DNA of 52,199 nt, from the IMG/VR virus record IMGVR_UViG_3300046791_000495, positions 1 to 52,199 of that record. One strand, 5' to 3'. A model generated the notes under the pieces. It was not told where the DNA came from and did no database searches. It saw nothing but the letters and a program-made list of their open reading frames with translations. Each line of letters begins with the position of its first letter. Position 1 is the first letter of the stretch. A program made the translations under genes and the position numbers. This DNA is from a virus. Positions 34,286 to 41,403 of this stretch are shown piece by piece.

Positions 34286-34394
34286 GGGCCAGGTCTGGAC
34301 ATTTTTTCTCCGCAGGAGTACCCTCCCGGCGGGGACTGGGGGTACAGCGTTGGTACCCGCCGGCGCCAAGGCCCTCCTTCGCTCCCCTCTGACC

Positions 34395-35057
34395 ATGGAT
34401 CCGATCGTCTTCGACAGCCCGGACATCCAGGTCTTCCCGAACCGAAAAGCCCACCTCGAGTACGCGATGTCGGTCGCGCCCAGCGCCGGCATCATCGCCG
34501 AGTTCGGCGTCCACAAGGGAACGAGCCTGACGCGCCTCGCGTGCATGGCGAGTCGCCATCACCAGATCGTCGGCTTCGATTCCTTTCGCGGGCTCCCGAG
34601 CGCGTGGCGCATTCAGGACAGCGAGGACGAGTCGCACCCGGCCGGCAAGTTCGACACCGGCGGGCGCCTGCCGTCGGTCCCGACCCGCTGCATCCTCGTG
34701 GCGGGCTGGTTCGACCAGACCGCGAAGGTCCTGCGGTCGATGATCCTCGAGCGCGACACGCCGATCGCGCTCCTCCACATCGACTCCGACCTGTGCGAGA
34801 GCGCCACGACCGCGCTCAACGCGGCGCAGCCGGGGCTCCAGACGGGTTCGATCGTGGTGTTTGACGAGCTGGGCAACTGGGATGGCCGCTACCCGCTGTT
34901 CCGCGAGGGCGAGTGGAAAGCGCTCGAGATCTTCCAGCGCTCGTGCCCGTGGATCCGCTTCGACCCGATCAGCCGATCCGTTGCGCAGCAGGCATCATTC
35001 CGAATCGTGCGTGCCGCCGAGCGTCCTTCTTCTGGTTCCGTCGGTGCAGTCGCTTGA
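34395..35057 (+). CDS. TylF-type SAM-dependent O-methyltransferase
   Basis: 220 aa from ATG 34395. Contains the SAM-binding motif I (IAEFGVHKGTSLTRLA, about residues 34-49), an acidic loop VGFDSFRGLP and LLHIDSDLCESATTAL, the Asp-rich metal and catalytic segment of TylF/Methyltransf_24 enzymes. Relatives mostly methylate sugar hydroxyls. Start is uncertain: no Shine-Dalgarno precedes the ATG, and an in-frame TTG at 34350 behind GGGGG is an alternative. It is the only plus-strand gene within the late block, opposed to terminase and portal, suggesting separate control or acquisition. Its 3-prime end overlaps 34969-35190 by 89 bp on the other strand. Confidence 0.8.
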   Translation: MDPIVFDSPDIQVFPNRKAHLEYAMSVAPSAGIIAEFGVHKGTSLTRLACMASRHHQIVGFDSFRGLPSAWRIQDSEDESHPAGKFDTGGRLPSVPTRCILVAGWFDQTAKVLRSMILERDTPIALLHIDSDLCESATTALNAAQPGLQTGSIVVFDELGNWDGRYPLFREGEWKALEIFQRSCPWIRFDPISRSVAQQASFRIVRAAERPSSGSVGAVA

Positions 35058-35190
35058 GGTGCTTGCGCGCTCGCGCTCGCGCCTTCGGATCGCTCTCCAG
35101 TAGGTCCTGACCTTCCTTCGGCTTCGCCGGCAGCCCCATCTTGATCAAGTAGGACTCCATGTAGGGGCCGATCGGTCGCGAGGTCTTCAT
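34969..35190 (-). CDS. Hypothetical small basic protein after terminase
   Basis: 73 aa, strongly basic (ARARARKHLKRLHRRNQKKDARRHAR). AGGAG lies 6 bp before ATG 35190, and it starts 9 bp after the terminase stop, so it is likely translated with terminase. Such composition suits nucleic-acid binding, for example a packaging or portal-related accessory. Its last 89 bp overlap the opposed methyltransferase gene tail to tail. Confidence 0.6.
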   Translation of the reverse strand: MKTSRPIGPYMESYLIKMGLPAKPKEGQDLLESDPKARARARKHLKRLHRRNQKKDARRHARFGMMPAAQRIG

Positions 35191-35199
35191 GTCGATCTC

Positions 35200-36717
35200 C
35201 TAGAGGCTGGCCCGCACGGCGCGGATCCTCGCGCCAGTCGAGCGGCTCATGCAAGCGTAGCGGGTTTCGTCGGCGCCGTGGTCTTCCGCCTCGGTGTCGA
35301 TGTCGTCGAGGTTGCGCTCGTCGCGCACGAGGGTCGGGACGGTGCGGAGCCAATGCGTGCAGGTGTTGAACACGTAGAAACCGGGGCGCTCGCGATGGCC
35401 GGCGGCGCGCATCAGGCCGATCAGCCGCTGCCAGCCGGTGATGCGACTGTTGTCGGCGGGCTCGAAGGCGAAGCGCGGGATGTCGGCCGGCAGCGTGCGG
35501 GCGCCGGCGCGCATCTGGTCGTAGATCGATGGTCCGCCCTGCTCGGTGAAGATCGACGGATCGGCAACGCCGTAGGCCCAGTACTTCTGCTGCTGCGAGA
35601 GCTTCATGGCGATCCGAGCCCCGGCCTCGGCGTTCGATAGCCGCAGTCCGACGTTCGACTCGATCTGCTTGTGGCGATCGTACGAGACGGTGTAGTCCTC
35701 GGCGAAACGCAGGATCGAACCGCGCGGGAAGACGCGCCCGCGGCACCAGCCGGCATAGATCGGCGTGCCGTCGGAGGCGGCGTACATGCCGAGGCTCGAG
35801 GGCTTCGCACTGCCCCAGTCGAACGAGTAGAAGAACGACCACGTCGGCGGGATCTCGAACGGAGAGAGCACCGAAGCGCTGCCGTCCCAGATGTCGGAGA
35901 AGAACCCGCCCGCCACGATGTCCCAAATGCCCCACCGCCACGCTTTCGCGAGGTCCTTGTTGCCGACGCCCATGATGACGCTCTCGTACTCGGGGTCGTT
36001 GTCGGTGAGGATCTTGTTGTCTTCGAGACGCGAGGGCAGGAAGACGTACTCCTTGCCGCTCTCCTGGTCGCGCATGACCTTGCGGCCAGCCGGCGCCGGA
36101 TCGACGTAGCGGGCCTTTACCCAGCCATGGCCGACACCGCCTGGGTTGCCCGTCAGACGGATCCCGCACGGCACGCCCTCGGCCGATCGCAGCGTCGCGC
36201 GCAGGAGGTTGATCGCGTCCGGGTCCGGCCATTGGCCGCACTCCTCGACGTAGACGCGCGTGTAGGCGTGGCCCTGGTAGCGAGCCGCCACGGTGGTGTC
36301 CTTGCAGTGGCGGATCTTCAGCGATGCGCCGGACGGCGCGTGGAACGTGTGCGAGGCGGCGTTCCACTTGTAGCCGAGCGGGATGAGGATCTGCTTGCCG
36401 CGGTCGATCACCTGCTCGAGGTCGATGTGGAAGCGCCGGAAGAACACGCCCTTGGCGGCCGCGCCGTAGGTCTGCTCGTGCTCCTTCCAGTCGCCGAGCA
36501 TCCCGTCGGTCTTGCCGCCGCCGCGAGCTCCACCGAAGAAGACTTCGAAGGTGTCGCGGTAGGTGGTGACGAGATCGGTCTGTGGGCCGGGCTGCGGCGT
36601 CCACGTCGTCGGTAGCGATTCGCGCTCCGAAGCCTCCGGCGCGATGTTGTCCGCCAAGGTCTCGAGTGCGCGCCAGATCAGCTGCTCCCCCGGAGCAACC
36701 GCGATCATCTTGCTCAC
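35200..36717 (-). CDS. terL: Terminase large subunit
   Basis: 505 aa. Walker A GGARGGGKT at residues 62-70 and Walker B RVYVEE at about 154-159 give the packaging ATPase. The C-terminal nuclease part shows FDWGSAKPS, VADPS and a final acidic group (DDIDTEAEDHGADETRY). It cuts and pumps DNA through the portal. Start ATG 36717 overlaps the small-subunit gene end by 4 bp, as expected for a terminase operon. Confidence 0.93.
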   Translation of the reverse strand: MSKMIAVAPGEQLIWRALETLADNIAPEASERESLPTTWTPQPGPQTDLVTTYRDTFEVFFGGARGGGKTDGMLGDWKEHEQTYGAAAKGVFFRRFHIDLEQVIDRGKQILIPLGYKWNAASHTFHAPSGASLKIRHCKDTTVAARYQGHAYTRVYVEECGQWPDPDAINLLRATLRSAEGVPCGIRLTGNPGGVGHGWVKARYVDPAPAGRKVMRDQESGKEYVFLPSRLEDNKILTDNDPEYESVIMGVGNKDLAKAWRWGIWDIVAGGFFSDIWDGSASVLSPFEIPPTWSFFYSFDWGSAKPSSLGMYAASDGTPIYAGWCRGRVFPRGSILRFAEDYTVSYDRHKQIESNVGLRLSNAEAGARIAMKLSQQQKYWAYGVADPSIFTEQGGPSIYDQMRAGARTLPADIPRFAFEPADNSRITGWQRLIGLMRAAGHRERPGFYVFNTCTHWLRTVPTLVRDERNLDDIDTEAEDHGADETRYACMSRSTGARIRAVRASL

Positions 36718-37577
36718 CGAGCCGCCATCTCCTTCTCCTCGAGGTCGTCCTGCTCGTTGGCCTCAACGACCTCGGCAGTGACCACATCCTCGTGGTAGCG
36801 ATCGCCGAACGCGGCCGCGCGGATGCCGTCGGAGATCCTCGACAGCACGTTCCGGTCTTTCACTTCCTGCCCGATCAGGATCGAGATGCGCGCCACGAAG
36901 GCCGCCATCATGTCGGGCGTCACGTTGCCCTGAAGGAACTCGTTCCGCTTCCGCTCGGTCTCGACCAGCCGGCGCCGGACCTCCATGTTCTCGTGGACGT
37001 CCGCCCAGGCGCGGTCATCACCGAGGCCCTTGACCAGCACCTCGTCGATGCGGTCGAACGCCCTCTTGGCGTCGGCATCCTCGCCGCGGTCGATGGCGCG
37101 CTGCAGTTCGCTGAAGAGCGCGCCGAGCTCCTTCCAGCTGGCCCCGGACTCGTTGGTGTCGAGTCGCTGGATCAGCTCGAGCTCGCGCGTCTGGCAGAGC
37201 GCGATCTGCCGGCGGAGGTTCTCGAGCTCCGGGTCGCCCAGGGCGGCGAGGAAGTTGTGCCGCAGCTTGAGCGGCAGGTACTTCGAGTACATGCCGTGCT
37301 TGAAGAAGTGCGAGGCCGGGCCCTTGAGGGCGAGCGCTCCGTGGTAGCGGCAGACGCTCGATGGCAGGCGCGCCCATTGCTTGCAGCGCTCGCCGGTCTG
37401 CCGGTTCTTGGCCGTGCAGCGCCGATCGTCCGGCGGCATCGGGACGGCGCGCTTCGATGGCCCGACGGCGGTTTCCGCCGGCGACTCAGGGACGACCGCC
37501 CCGCTCTCCGGGTCGGGTTCGTCCCCCTCGGGCTGCTGATGCGCGAGGACGTCGAGTTCGTTCTCGCTGGTGCTCAC
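36714..37577 (-). CDS. Putative terminase small subunit with a Cys-His motif
   Basis: 287 aa. An acidic disordered N-terminus is followed by Cys54, Cys65, Cys76 and His79 (RRCTAKNRQTGERC and SVCRYHGA), the zinc-type CxHG motif found in phage terminase small-subunit-like proteins. The rest is helical. It would recognise the packaging site and recruit the large subunit, whose start it overlaps by 4 bp. Confidence 0.75.
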   Translation of the reverse strand: MSTSENELDVLAHQQPEGDEPDPESGAVVPESPAETAVGPSKRAVPMPPDDRRCTAKNRQTGERCKQWARLPSSVCRYHGALALKGPASHFFKHGMYSKYLPLKLRHNFLAALGDPELENLRRQIALCQTRELELIQRLDTNESGASWKELGALFSELQRAIDRGEDADAKRAFDRIDEVLVKGLGDDRAWADVHENMEVRRRLVETERKRNEFLQGNVTPDMMAAFVARISILIGQEVKDRNVLSRISDGIRAAAFGDRYHEDVVTAEVVEANEQDDLEEKEMAAR

Positions 37578-38035
37578 GCGTCGAGATCCGCCAACCAGAT
37601 GGCCATCGCGGGCGTCTCTGTGTCGCTCGTCGAGTGCTGGACCGAGAGTGAGATCAGCATCGCTTCGGCGACCGGCAGGCTCGGGACGATCACGCAGGCC
37701 AGGAAGCGCGCGATGTTCTCGAGCGTCGGGTTGTAGGGCAGGAAGCGGACCGAACCGCCTTCGCGCCCGATCTCCTCCGCCAGTGCGAGGTCGTTTTCGT
37801 TCAGGAGAGCAACGCCCTGGAAATGCTGGTGCAGGTGCGACTGCAGGGCGCCGAAGAGATCGGAGCTCGGAACCTCTCCCCAGCCGTTCACGGGGCTACC
37901 GGCGATGGCCGATGTGAAGCGGGCCTTGACGATGAAGATGTGCGAGTGGAGATCGCGGCACGGATGCTGGTCGGCGGCGATCCGGTGGTACGCGCGGAAT
38001 TCGGCGGTGACTTCGCGGACGATCATCGTGGGCAC
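37574..38035 (-). CDS. QueD/6-pyruvoyl-tetrahydropterin synthase-like protein
   Basis: 153 aa from a GTG at 38035 with AGGAG 8 bp upstream; ATG 38026 would leave a 17-bp spacing. It carries the QueD pattern: His17 in FRAYHR, Cys26-x3-His30-x-His32 (CRDLHSH), HQHF at 69-72, LLN at 77-79 and PTLEN at 103-107. QueD makes 6-carboxy-tetrahydropterin on the way to preQ0, used for tRNA queuosine and, in some phages, 7-deazaguanine DNA. By eye the usual Asp before the catalytic His is Gln70, and the substrate-anchoring Glu is not in its expected place, so activity may differ. It overlaps the terminase small-subunit start by 4 bp. Confidence 0.7.
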   Translation of the reverse strand: MPTMIVREVTAEFRAYHRIAADQHPCRDLHSHIFIVKARFTSAIAGSPVNGWGEVPSSDLFGALQSHLHQHFQGVALLNENDLALAEEIGREGGSVRFLPYNPTLENIARFLACVIVPSLPVAEAMLISLSVQHSTSDTETPAMAIWLADLDA

Positions 38036-38040
38036 GGATC

Positions 38041-38259
38041 TTACTCCTGTCCAGATTGCGACCCGCCCTCGGGGTCCATGTGGTCCCTGGGGGAGTGGTC
38101 GTAGGCGATCTTCCCGCCGGCCCGGTCGTGGTTGACGCAGACGATCTCGCCGCAGACATAGCAGTACCTCTCGGCCGGCGCCTCGATCGGCGCGCAGGCG
38201 TCCGATCCATCCAGCCCCAGAGCCCCTCGGCCATCGAAGAAGCACAATCTTTCGCCCAT
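38041..38259 (-). CDS. Small Cys-rich protein heading the packaging operon
   Basis: 72 aa with a central CYVCGEIVCVNHD segment, likely a zinc-binding knuckle, and an acidic disordered C-terminus. It is the first gene of the minus-strand late transcript that includes QueD-like and terminase genes, 5 bp upstream of the former. GGGGG lies 5-6 bp before the ATG. Function unknown. Confidence 0.6.
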   Translation of the reverse strand: MGERLCFFDGRGALGLDGSDACAPIEAPAERYCYVCGEIVCVNHDRAGGKIAYDHSPRDHMDPEGGSQSGQE

Positions 38260-38318
38260 TCGGACCCCCTTGACTTTTACCGCTAGCCATACGATAGCAT
38301 GGGGTCAAGGAGAACCAA
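38260..38318. promoter_or_regulatory. Divergent control region between late and right-arm genes
   Basis: This 59-bp gap separates the leftward packaging genes from the rightward small-gene block. CCTTGAC (38268-38274) and GTCAAGG (38304-38310) form an inverted repeat with 29 bp between arms. Each arm supplies a TTGAC -35-like hexamer for one direction: plus TTGACT 38270-38275, minus TTGACC 38308-38303. The -10 hexamers at 17 bp are poor (GATAGC; TAGCGG). AAGGAG at 38307-38312 is the ribosome site for 38319. Confidence 0.45.
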
Positions 38319-38594
38319 ATGCCGAAACCGATTCTGGATATGGAAGCCGTCGCCGAGATGAACACTGCCCGCCACGCCCTCGAGGCCGAGATCGCCGGCC
38401 TCGCGCGTGAGTTCGAGAACGCCCACGACGTCAAGGTCGCCGAGATCCGGATCGACCGCCACTACTCGATCGCCTCCGGGCTGAACACCAGCAAGATCCT
38501 GGTGGCGGTCGAGCTCGAGAACCCGCTGTCGATCCGGATGCTCGGTACCCACATCGTCGACACCGCCGCGATGGGCAAAGGGGACGCCGACTGA
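38319..38594 (+). CDS. Hypothetical 91-aa protein
   Basis: First gene of the rightward block, with AAGGAG 6 bp before the ATG. N-terminal helix (AVAEMNTARHALEAEIAGLAREF), then two beta strands (VKVAEIRIDRHY, SKILVAVELENP). A compact alpha-beta fold, family not recognised. It is coupled to the next gene by a TGATG junction. Confidence 0.75.
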   Translation: MPKPILDMEAVAEMNTARHALEAEIAGLAREFENAHDVKVAEIRIDRHYSIASGLNTSKILVAVELENPLSIRMLGTHIVDTAAMGKGDAD

Positions 38595-38830
38595 TGCCAG
38601 CCGTCGAGAAACCGGCCCAGCTGCGCGTGCTCGAGAAAGAGCGGGTGGCGCTCGAAGTCCAACTGGAGAAGACCACCCGCTTCGGCGGCCAAGGCGACCC
38701 GCAGTTCAAGCCCTGGATCGAGTCCCGCCTGAGGTCTCTCGGCGCCGAGATCTCGCGGTGGACGAAGGTGTGGGAGGAGCGGAAGGCCACGGCGAAGAAG
38801 GCCGCGGCCGGCCCCGCGGCGTTCCGATGA
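38594..38830 (+). CDS. Hypothetical 78-aa helical protein
   Basis: Two helices rich in Glu, Arg and Lys around a short loop (FGGQGDPQFKPW), with a basic Ala-rich tail. Possibly a coiled-coil hairpin. It starts on the last base of the previous stop and overlaps the next start (ATGA). No family recognised. Confidence 0.7.
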   Translation: MPAVEKPAQLRVLEKERVALEVQLEKTTRFGGQGDPQFKPWIESRLRSLGAEISRWTKVWEERKATAKKAAAGPAAFR

Positions 38831-39054
38831 TCTGCGGGCTAGAGATCGCCGGCGAGCCCTACTGCCTCCGGTGCGCCCGGATCGACTTCGGGTCGTTCGA
38901 CCTCGACGATCGTTTCGGTCCCGACGGGTCGCTGGTGCCGATCCGTCTGCGTGGCGGAATCGAGGCGGAAACCTTAACCGTCGTGGACTCGACCGGTCGC
39001 TATTGCTCGTGCTGCTCGATCCCGATCGCACTGGCGGAAGCGAGCGGTTCGTGA
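38827..39054 (+). CDS. Cys-rich mini-protein
   Basis: 75 aa with CLRC near the N-terminus and CSCC near the C-terminus, so probably one zinc site joining the two ends. Between them are beta strands (GSLVPIRLRGG, AETLTVVDSTG). Starts by ATGA overlap and ends by GTGA overlap. Function unknown. Confidence 0.7.
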   Translation: MICGLEIAGEPYCLRCARIDFGSFDLDDRFGPDGSLVPIRLRGGIEAETLTVVDSTGRYCSCCSIPIALAEASGS

Positions 39055-39233
39055 CGGCCAAGAAAGCCCCCGGCGGCCTGACCGAGATCCTGTTCACGCG
39101 AATCTCCAAGGGCCAGAAGGCTGCTCTGGTGCGGCGCCTGCGCCGCGAGCGGGAGGGCCCGGGCCCCACCTGGTTGTCGATGTCGGACCTCGTACGAAGG
39201 ATTCTCGAGCGCGAGCTCGCTGGAGGTGGTTGA
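39051..39233 (+). CDS. Putative ribbon-helix-helix regulator, 60 aa
   Basis: Starts at GTG 39051, overlapping the previous stop. A beta strand (TEILFTRIS) is followed by two helices (QKAALVRRLRRE and SMSDLVRRILERELA), the layout of CopG/Arc-type ribbon-helix-helix DNA-binding proteins; the SxSDLVRRxLxxxL helix is characteristic. It could regulate the nearby divergent region at 38260-38318. Inference from pattern. Confidence 0.55.
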   Translation: MTAKKAPGGLTEILFTRISKGQKAALVRRLRREREGPGPTWLSMSDLVRRILERELAGGG

Positions 39234-39640
39234 TGGGTTTGACCGGTCAGTTGGTGTCGTTCCCGGTGACGCTGGAGTCGATGCAGTGCGCGTCGTGCGG
39301 GTGCCAGTTCGCGATCCCTGCGGCGATGGCCCGTCGCTACCGCGAGGACGGCGCATTCGTGCGCTGCCCGAACCCGAAGTGCGAGTGGCCGTCGTTCCAC
39401 ATCGTGGAGAACGTCGTGGCGAAGCTCGAGCGCCAGTTGAGAGACCAGAAGGCGGCGCTCGAGCGCGAGCAACAGTCGCACCAGATGACGAAGAACATGG
39501 CGAAGGCGGAGGCGAAAAAGGCCGCGCGCATCGCCAAGAGGATCCACGCCGGCGTCTGCCCGAAGTGCAATCGCACGTTTCAGCAGCTCGCGCGGCACAT
39601 GAAGTCCAAGCATGGAGGCCCGAAGTGCACTACATCGTGA
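39233..39640 (+). CDS. Zinc-ribbon and C2H2-finger protein
   Basis: 135 aa. GGAGG lies 6 bp before ATG 39233. An N-terminal zinc ribbon (Cys19, Cys22, Cys45, Cys50) is followed by a coiled coil (about 60-105) and a C-terminal finger CPKCNRTFQQLARHMKSKH with Cys109, Cys112, His122 and His127 (C-x2-C-x9-H-x4-H). C2H2 fingers are uncommon in bacteria but occur in phage proteins. Likely DNA or RNA binding. Confidence 0.75.
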   Translation: MGLTGQLVSFPVTLESMQCASCGCQFAIPAAMARRYREDGAFVRCPNPKCEWPSFHIVENVVAKLERQLRDQKAALEREQQSHQMTKNMAKAEAKKAARIAKRIHAGVCPKCNRTFQQLARHMKSKHGGPKCTTS

Positions 39641-39882
39641 AGGTGATTCAGGTCGGCGGCGGCGGCGGGTTTGTTGAGAAGAAGCCCGACGGCGTCATTC
39701 TGGAGCAGCGCCTGGAGTCGCTCAACATCCCGCGCCTCGTGGCGTTCCTGAACCCGCTGTCGGGCATCCCGGTCGGACCGGTCGTGGCCGAACTGTCGTC
39801 GGGTGCGATCGCGTCGATCGCGTCGATGATGAAGGCCAACATCAAGGAGCTCAAGGCGAAGCCGAGGGCGAAGCGTCGATGA
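39625..39882 (+). CDS. Hypothetical 85-aa protein
   Basis: GTG 39625 has GGAGG 6 bp upstream, inside the end of the zinc-finger gene (16-bp overlap). It has a beta-type start (MHYIVKVIQVGGGGGFVEKK), Pro/Gly loops, a helix with SGAIASIASMMKANIKELK and a basic tail. No family recognised. Confidence 0.65.
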   Translation: MHYIVKVIQVGGGGGFVEKKPDGVILEQRLESLNIPRLVAFLNPLSGIPVGPVVAELSSGAIASIASMMKANIKELKAKPRAKRR

Positions 39883-40361
39883 AGCGCCCGCCGATCGACC
39901 GCAGTCTCGTCCAGGTCGAGGCCGAAGTGGAGCGCCATCGGGTCGCGCACATTCTGGCCAAGACCTGGTGGAAGAACCGCCACCGCGGGCGCGTGAAAGC
40001 CGCGGAGCGGGCGCACGTGACGTTCGAGGACGTGGTGCAGATCGGGCTCTGCGCGCTCGAACTGGCAGCGAAGCGGTCGGCGCCGGCGACTCATGGTCAG
40101 GCACCGGCGGACGCGTTCCAGATCACCGAGGTGATGCGCGCCACGCTCGAGCGGGCCTACCCGGACCATTTGTTCACCACGCTCTCGGCCCAGCTCCATA
40201 CGGAAGATGCCGCGGGGATCGTCCGTGGCGGGCGCTATCTGCAGAGCGTGATGGGCAAGCTGGGTCAGTGGCTGATCATCACTGCGCAGTTCACGGTCAA
40301 CCGACGATCGCCCACTCGCGGGCCTTCGCCTGCCAAGCGGTCCAACAGCCGCCGCTCTTGA
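39879..40361 (+). CDS. Hypothetical 160-aa basic protein
   Basis: Begins by ATGA overlap. Helical; contains VTFEDVVQIGLCALELAAKR, loosely like sigma-factor region 2, but too short to assign. The last 22 codons run antisense over the end of the SLOG gene at 40297-40728, and that tail (RRSPTRGPSPAKRSNSRRS) is low-complexity. Function unknown. Confidence 0.6.
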   Translation: MKRPPIDRSLVQVEAEVERHRVAHILAKTWWKNRHRGRVKAAERAHVTFEDVVQIGLCALELAAKRSAPATHGQAPADAFQITEVMRATLERAYPDHLFTTLSAQLHTEDAAGIVRGGRYLQSVMGKLGQWLIITAQFTVNRRSPTRGPSPAKRSNSRRS

Positions 40362-40728
40362 CGTGCGGTGGATTGCGGCCCTTGCAGTGGTAGCAGCCCT
40401 TGAAGGTCATGCCGTGGTAGTCGGGCGGCAGCTCGCGCACGACGACGACCAGCACGATGTCGGACACGTCGGCGATTTGCAGGTTGCGCTCCTTGAACCC
40501 GCCGGGCCCACCCCACTGGTTGGATCCGGACGGGAAGATGCGGGTGGGGATGCGGAGGTATTCGGCGAGCGCTTCGGCCCAGAGATCGACGCCCCCCATG
40601 GGGGAGCGCCCGGACGAGATGGCGGTGGCGCCGAGCCGGCGGGCGGCCTCGAGCATGGCTTCCTTGGCGGCACGTTCGGTCGCCTTGGTGAACTTTTCGG
40701 CCGCGTGGCCAACGATTCCGAGGATCAT
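40297..40728 (-). CDS. SLOG-domain (DprA/YspA-like) protein
   Basis: 143 aa, the only minus-strand gene in the right arm. Pattern: ILGIVGHAAEKFT, ATAISSGRSPMGGVDLWAEALAE, GGFKERNLQIADVSDIVLVV and SGGCWTAWQAKA, the order of glycines, GxD and final xTxxA seen in Rossmann-like SLOG nucleotide-binding domains (DUF2493/YspA). A CYHCKG insertion (Cys-x2-Cys) precedes the last motif. SLOG proteins bind or cleave nucleotides or act as sensors. No Shine-Dalgarno precedes the ATG. It overlaps 39879-40361 tail to tail by 65 bp. Confidence 0.65.
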   Translation of the reverse strand: MILGIVGHAAEKFTKATERAAKEAMLEAARRLGATAISSGRSPMGGVDLWAEALAEYLRIPTRIFPSGSNQWGGPGGFKERNLQIADVSDIVLVVVVRELPPDYHGMTFKGCYHCKGRNPPHVKSGGCWTAWQAKAREWAIVG

Positions 40729-40745
40729 GGAGAGGAGTCTAGCGA

Positions 40746-40967
40746 ATGAGCAGGGCAGTGAAGTGTGACGCGTGCGGCGGGATGGCGGAGCCGGAGGCAA
40801 CGATCCAGTTGGCCCTGATCCATACCCCGACCCGGAAGCCGGACGAGAGCGGGTTCTATCCCGAGATGTTCGACGAGTGGCTTGAGGTCGACATCTGCTC
40901 CGCCTGTCTCGACCGCCAGATGCGGGCCGTTCTGACGCAGGCGCTCGATGGCGTGGTGCTGCCATGA
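40746..40967 (+). CDS. Zinc-binding mini-protein
   Basis: 73 aa with CDACGG near the start and CSACLDRQM near residue 52, a likely four-cysteine zinc site. AGGAG lies 9 bp before the ATG. Follows the SLOG gene on the other strand, and overlaps the next start by ATGA. Function unknown. Confidence 0.7.
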   Translation: MSRAVKCDACGGMAEPEATIQLALIHTPTRKPDESGFYPEMFDEWLEVDICSACLDRQMRAVLTQALDGVVLP

Positions 40968-41179
40968 CGGTCTACGAAGTGCAGGCCTGGATCGGTCTGA
41001 GCCTGTTGAACCTCATCGTGCGCTGGCTCGCCAACATCGCGGGCGCCCTGACGGTGCAGGTCCCGAATGGCCTGGAAAATTCGCTGTCGGGGATTTTCAA
41101 GGACGCCGGGAACGACTGGAGGATTCGGTGGGTCACGATCCTCGTGATCATCGGCATCAGCTGGTGGGTGCGTCGGTGA
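40964..41179 (+). CDS. Small membrane protein
   Basis: 71 aa with two hydrophobic segments (about residues 10-30 and 55-68) and a basic end (SWWVRR). Starts by ATGA overlap, ends by GTGA overlap. Possible host-membrane or superinfection role; not recognised. Confidence 0.65.
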   Translation: MTVYEVQAWIGLSLLNLIVRWLANIAGALTVQVPNGLENSLSGIFKDAGNDWRIRWVTILVIIGISWWVRR

Positions 41180-41403
41180 GCGCGCCTCTGTGTCTGACCT
41201 GCAAGCACTGCTGCCTCGACTTCGGCAGTCCGGACTACAGCGAGCTGACGCCGGGCGAGTCGGCGTACATCGCTTGCGAGCGCTCGCTCTTCCCTGAGCC
41301 GGAGCGCCACTTCGTCGACCTGATGAGGCTGAGCCAAGGGAGGTTCGTGAAGCTGATCCGGACGGCCGAGACCTGCGAGCAGTACGAGGAGTCGAAGGGA
41401 TGA
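41176..41403 (+). CDS. Cys-rich 75-aa protein
   Basis: GTG start. CLTCKHCCLDF at residues 6-16 plus later cysteines (ACERS, TCEQY) suggest metal or disulfide binding. Acidic overall. Ends by ATGA overlap with the next gene. The CxxCxxCC start resembles YkgJ-type clusters in miniature; no firm family. Confidence 0.65.
   Translation: MSAPLCLTCKHCCLDFGSPDYSELTPGESAYIACERSLFPEPERHFVDLMRLSQGRFVKLIRTAETCEQYEESKG

Noticed and set aside
39879-40361. Possible sigma-factor-like protein (VTFEDVVQIGLCALELA)
   Set aside because: Only one short segment resembles sigma region 2, with no region 4 helix-turn-helix; too weak to call.
40363-40749. Plus-strand open frame opposite the SLOG gene
   Set aside because: Gly/Asp/Glu-rich shadow composition; the opposite strand shows conserved SLOG motifs.
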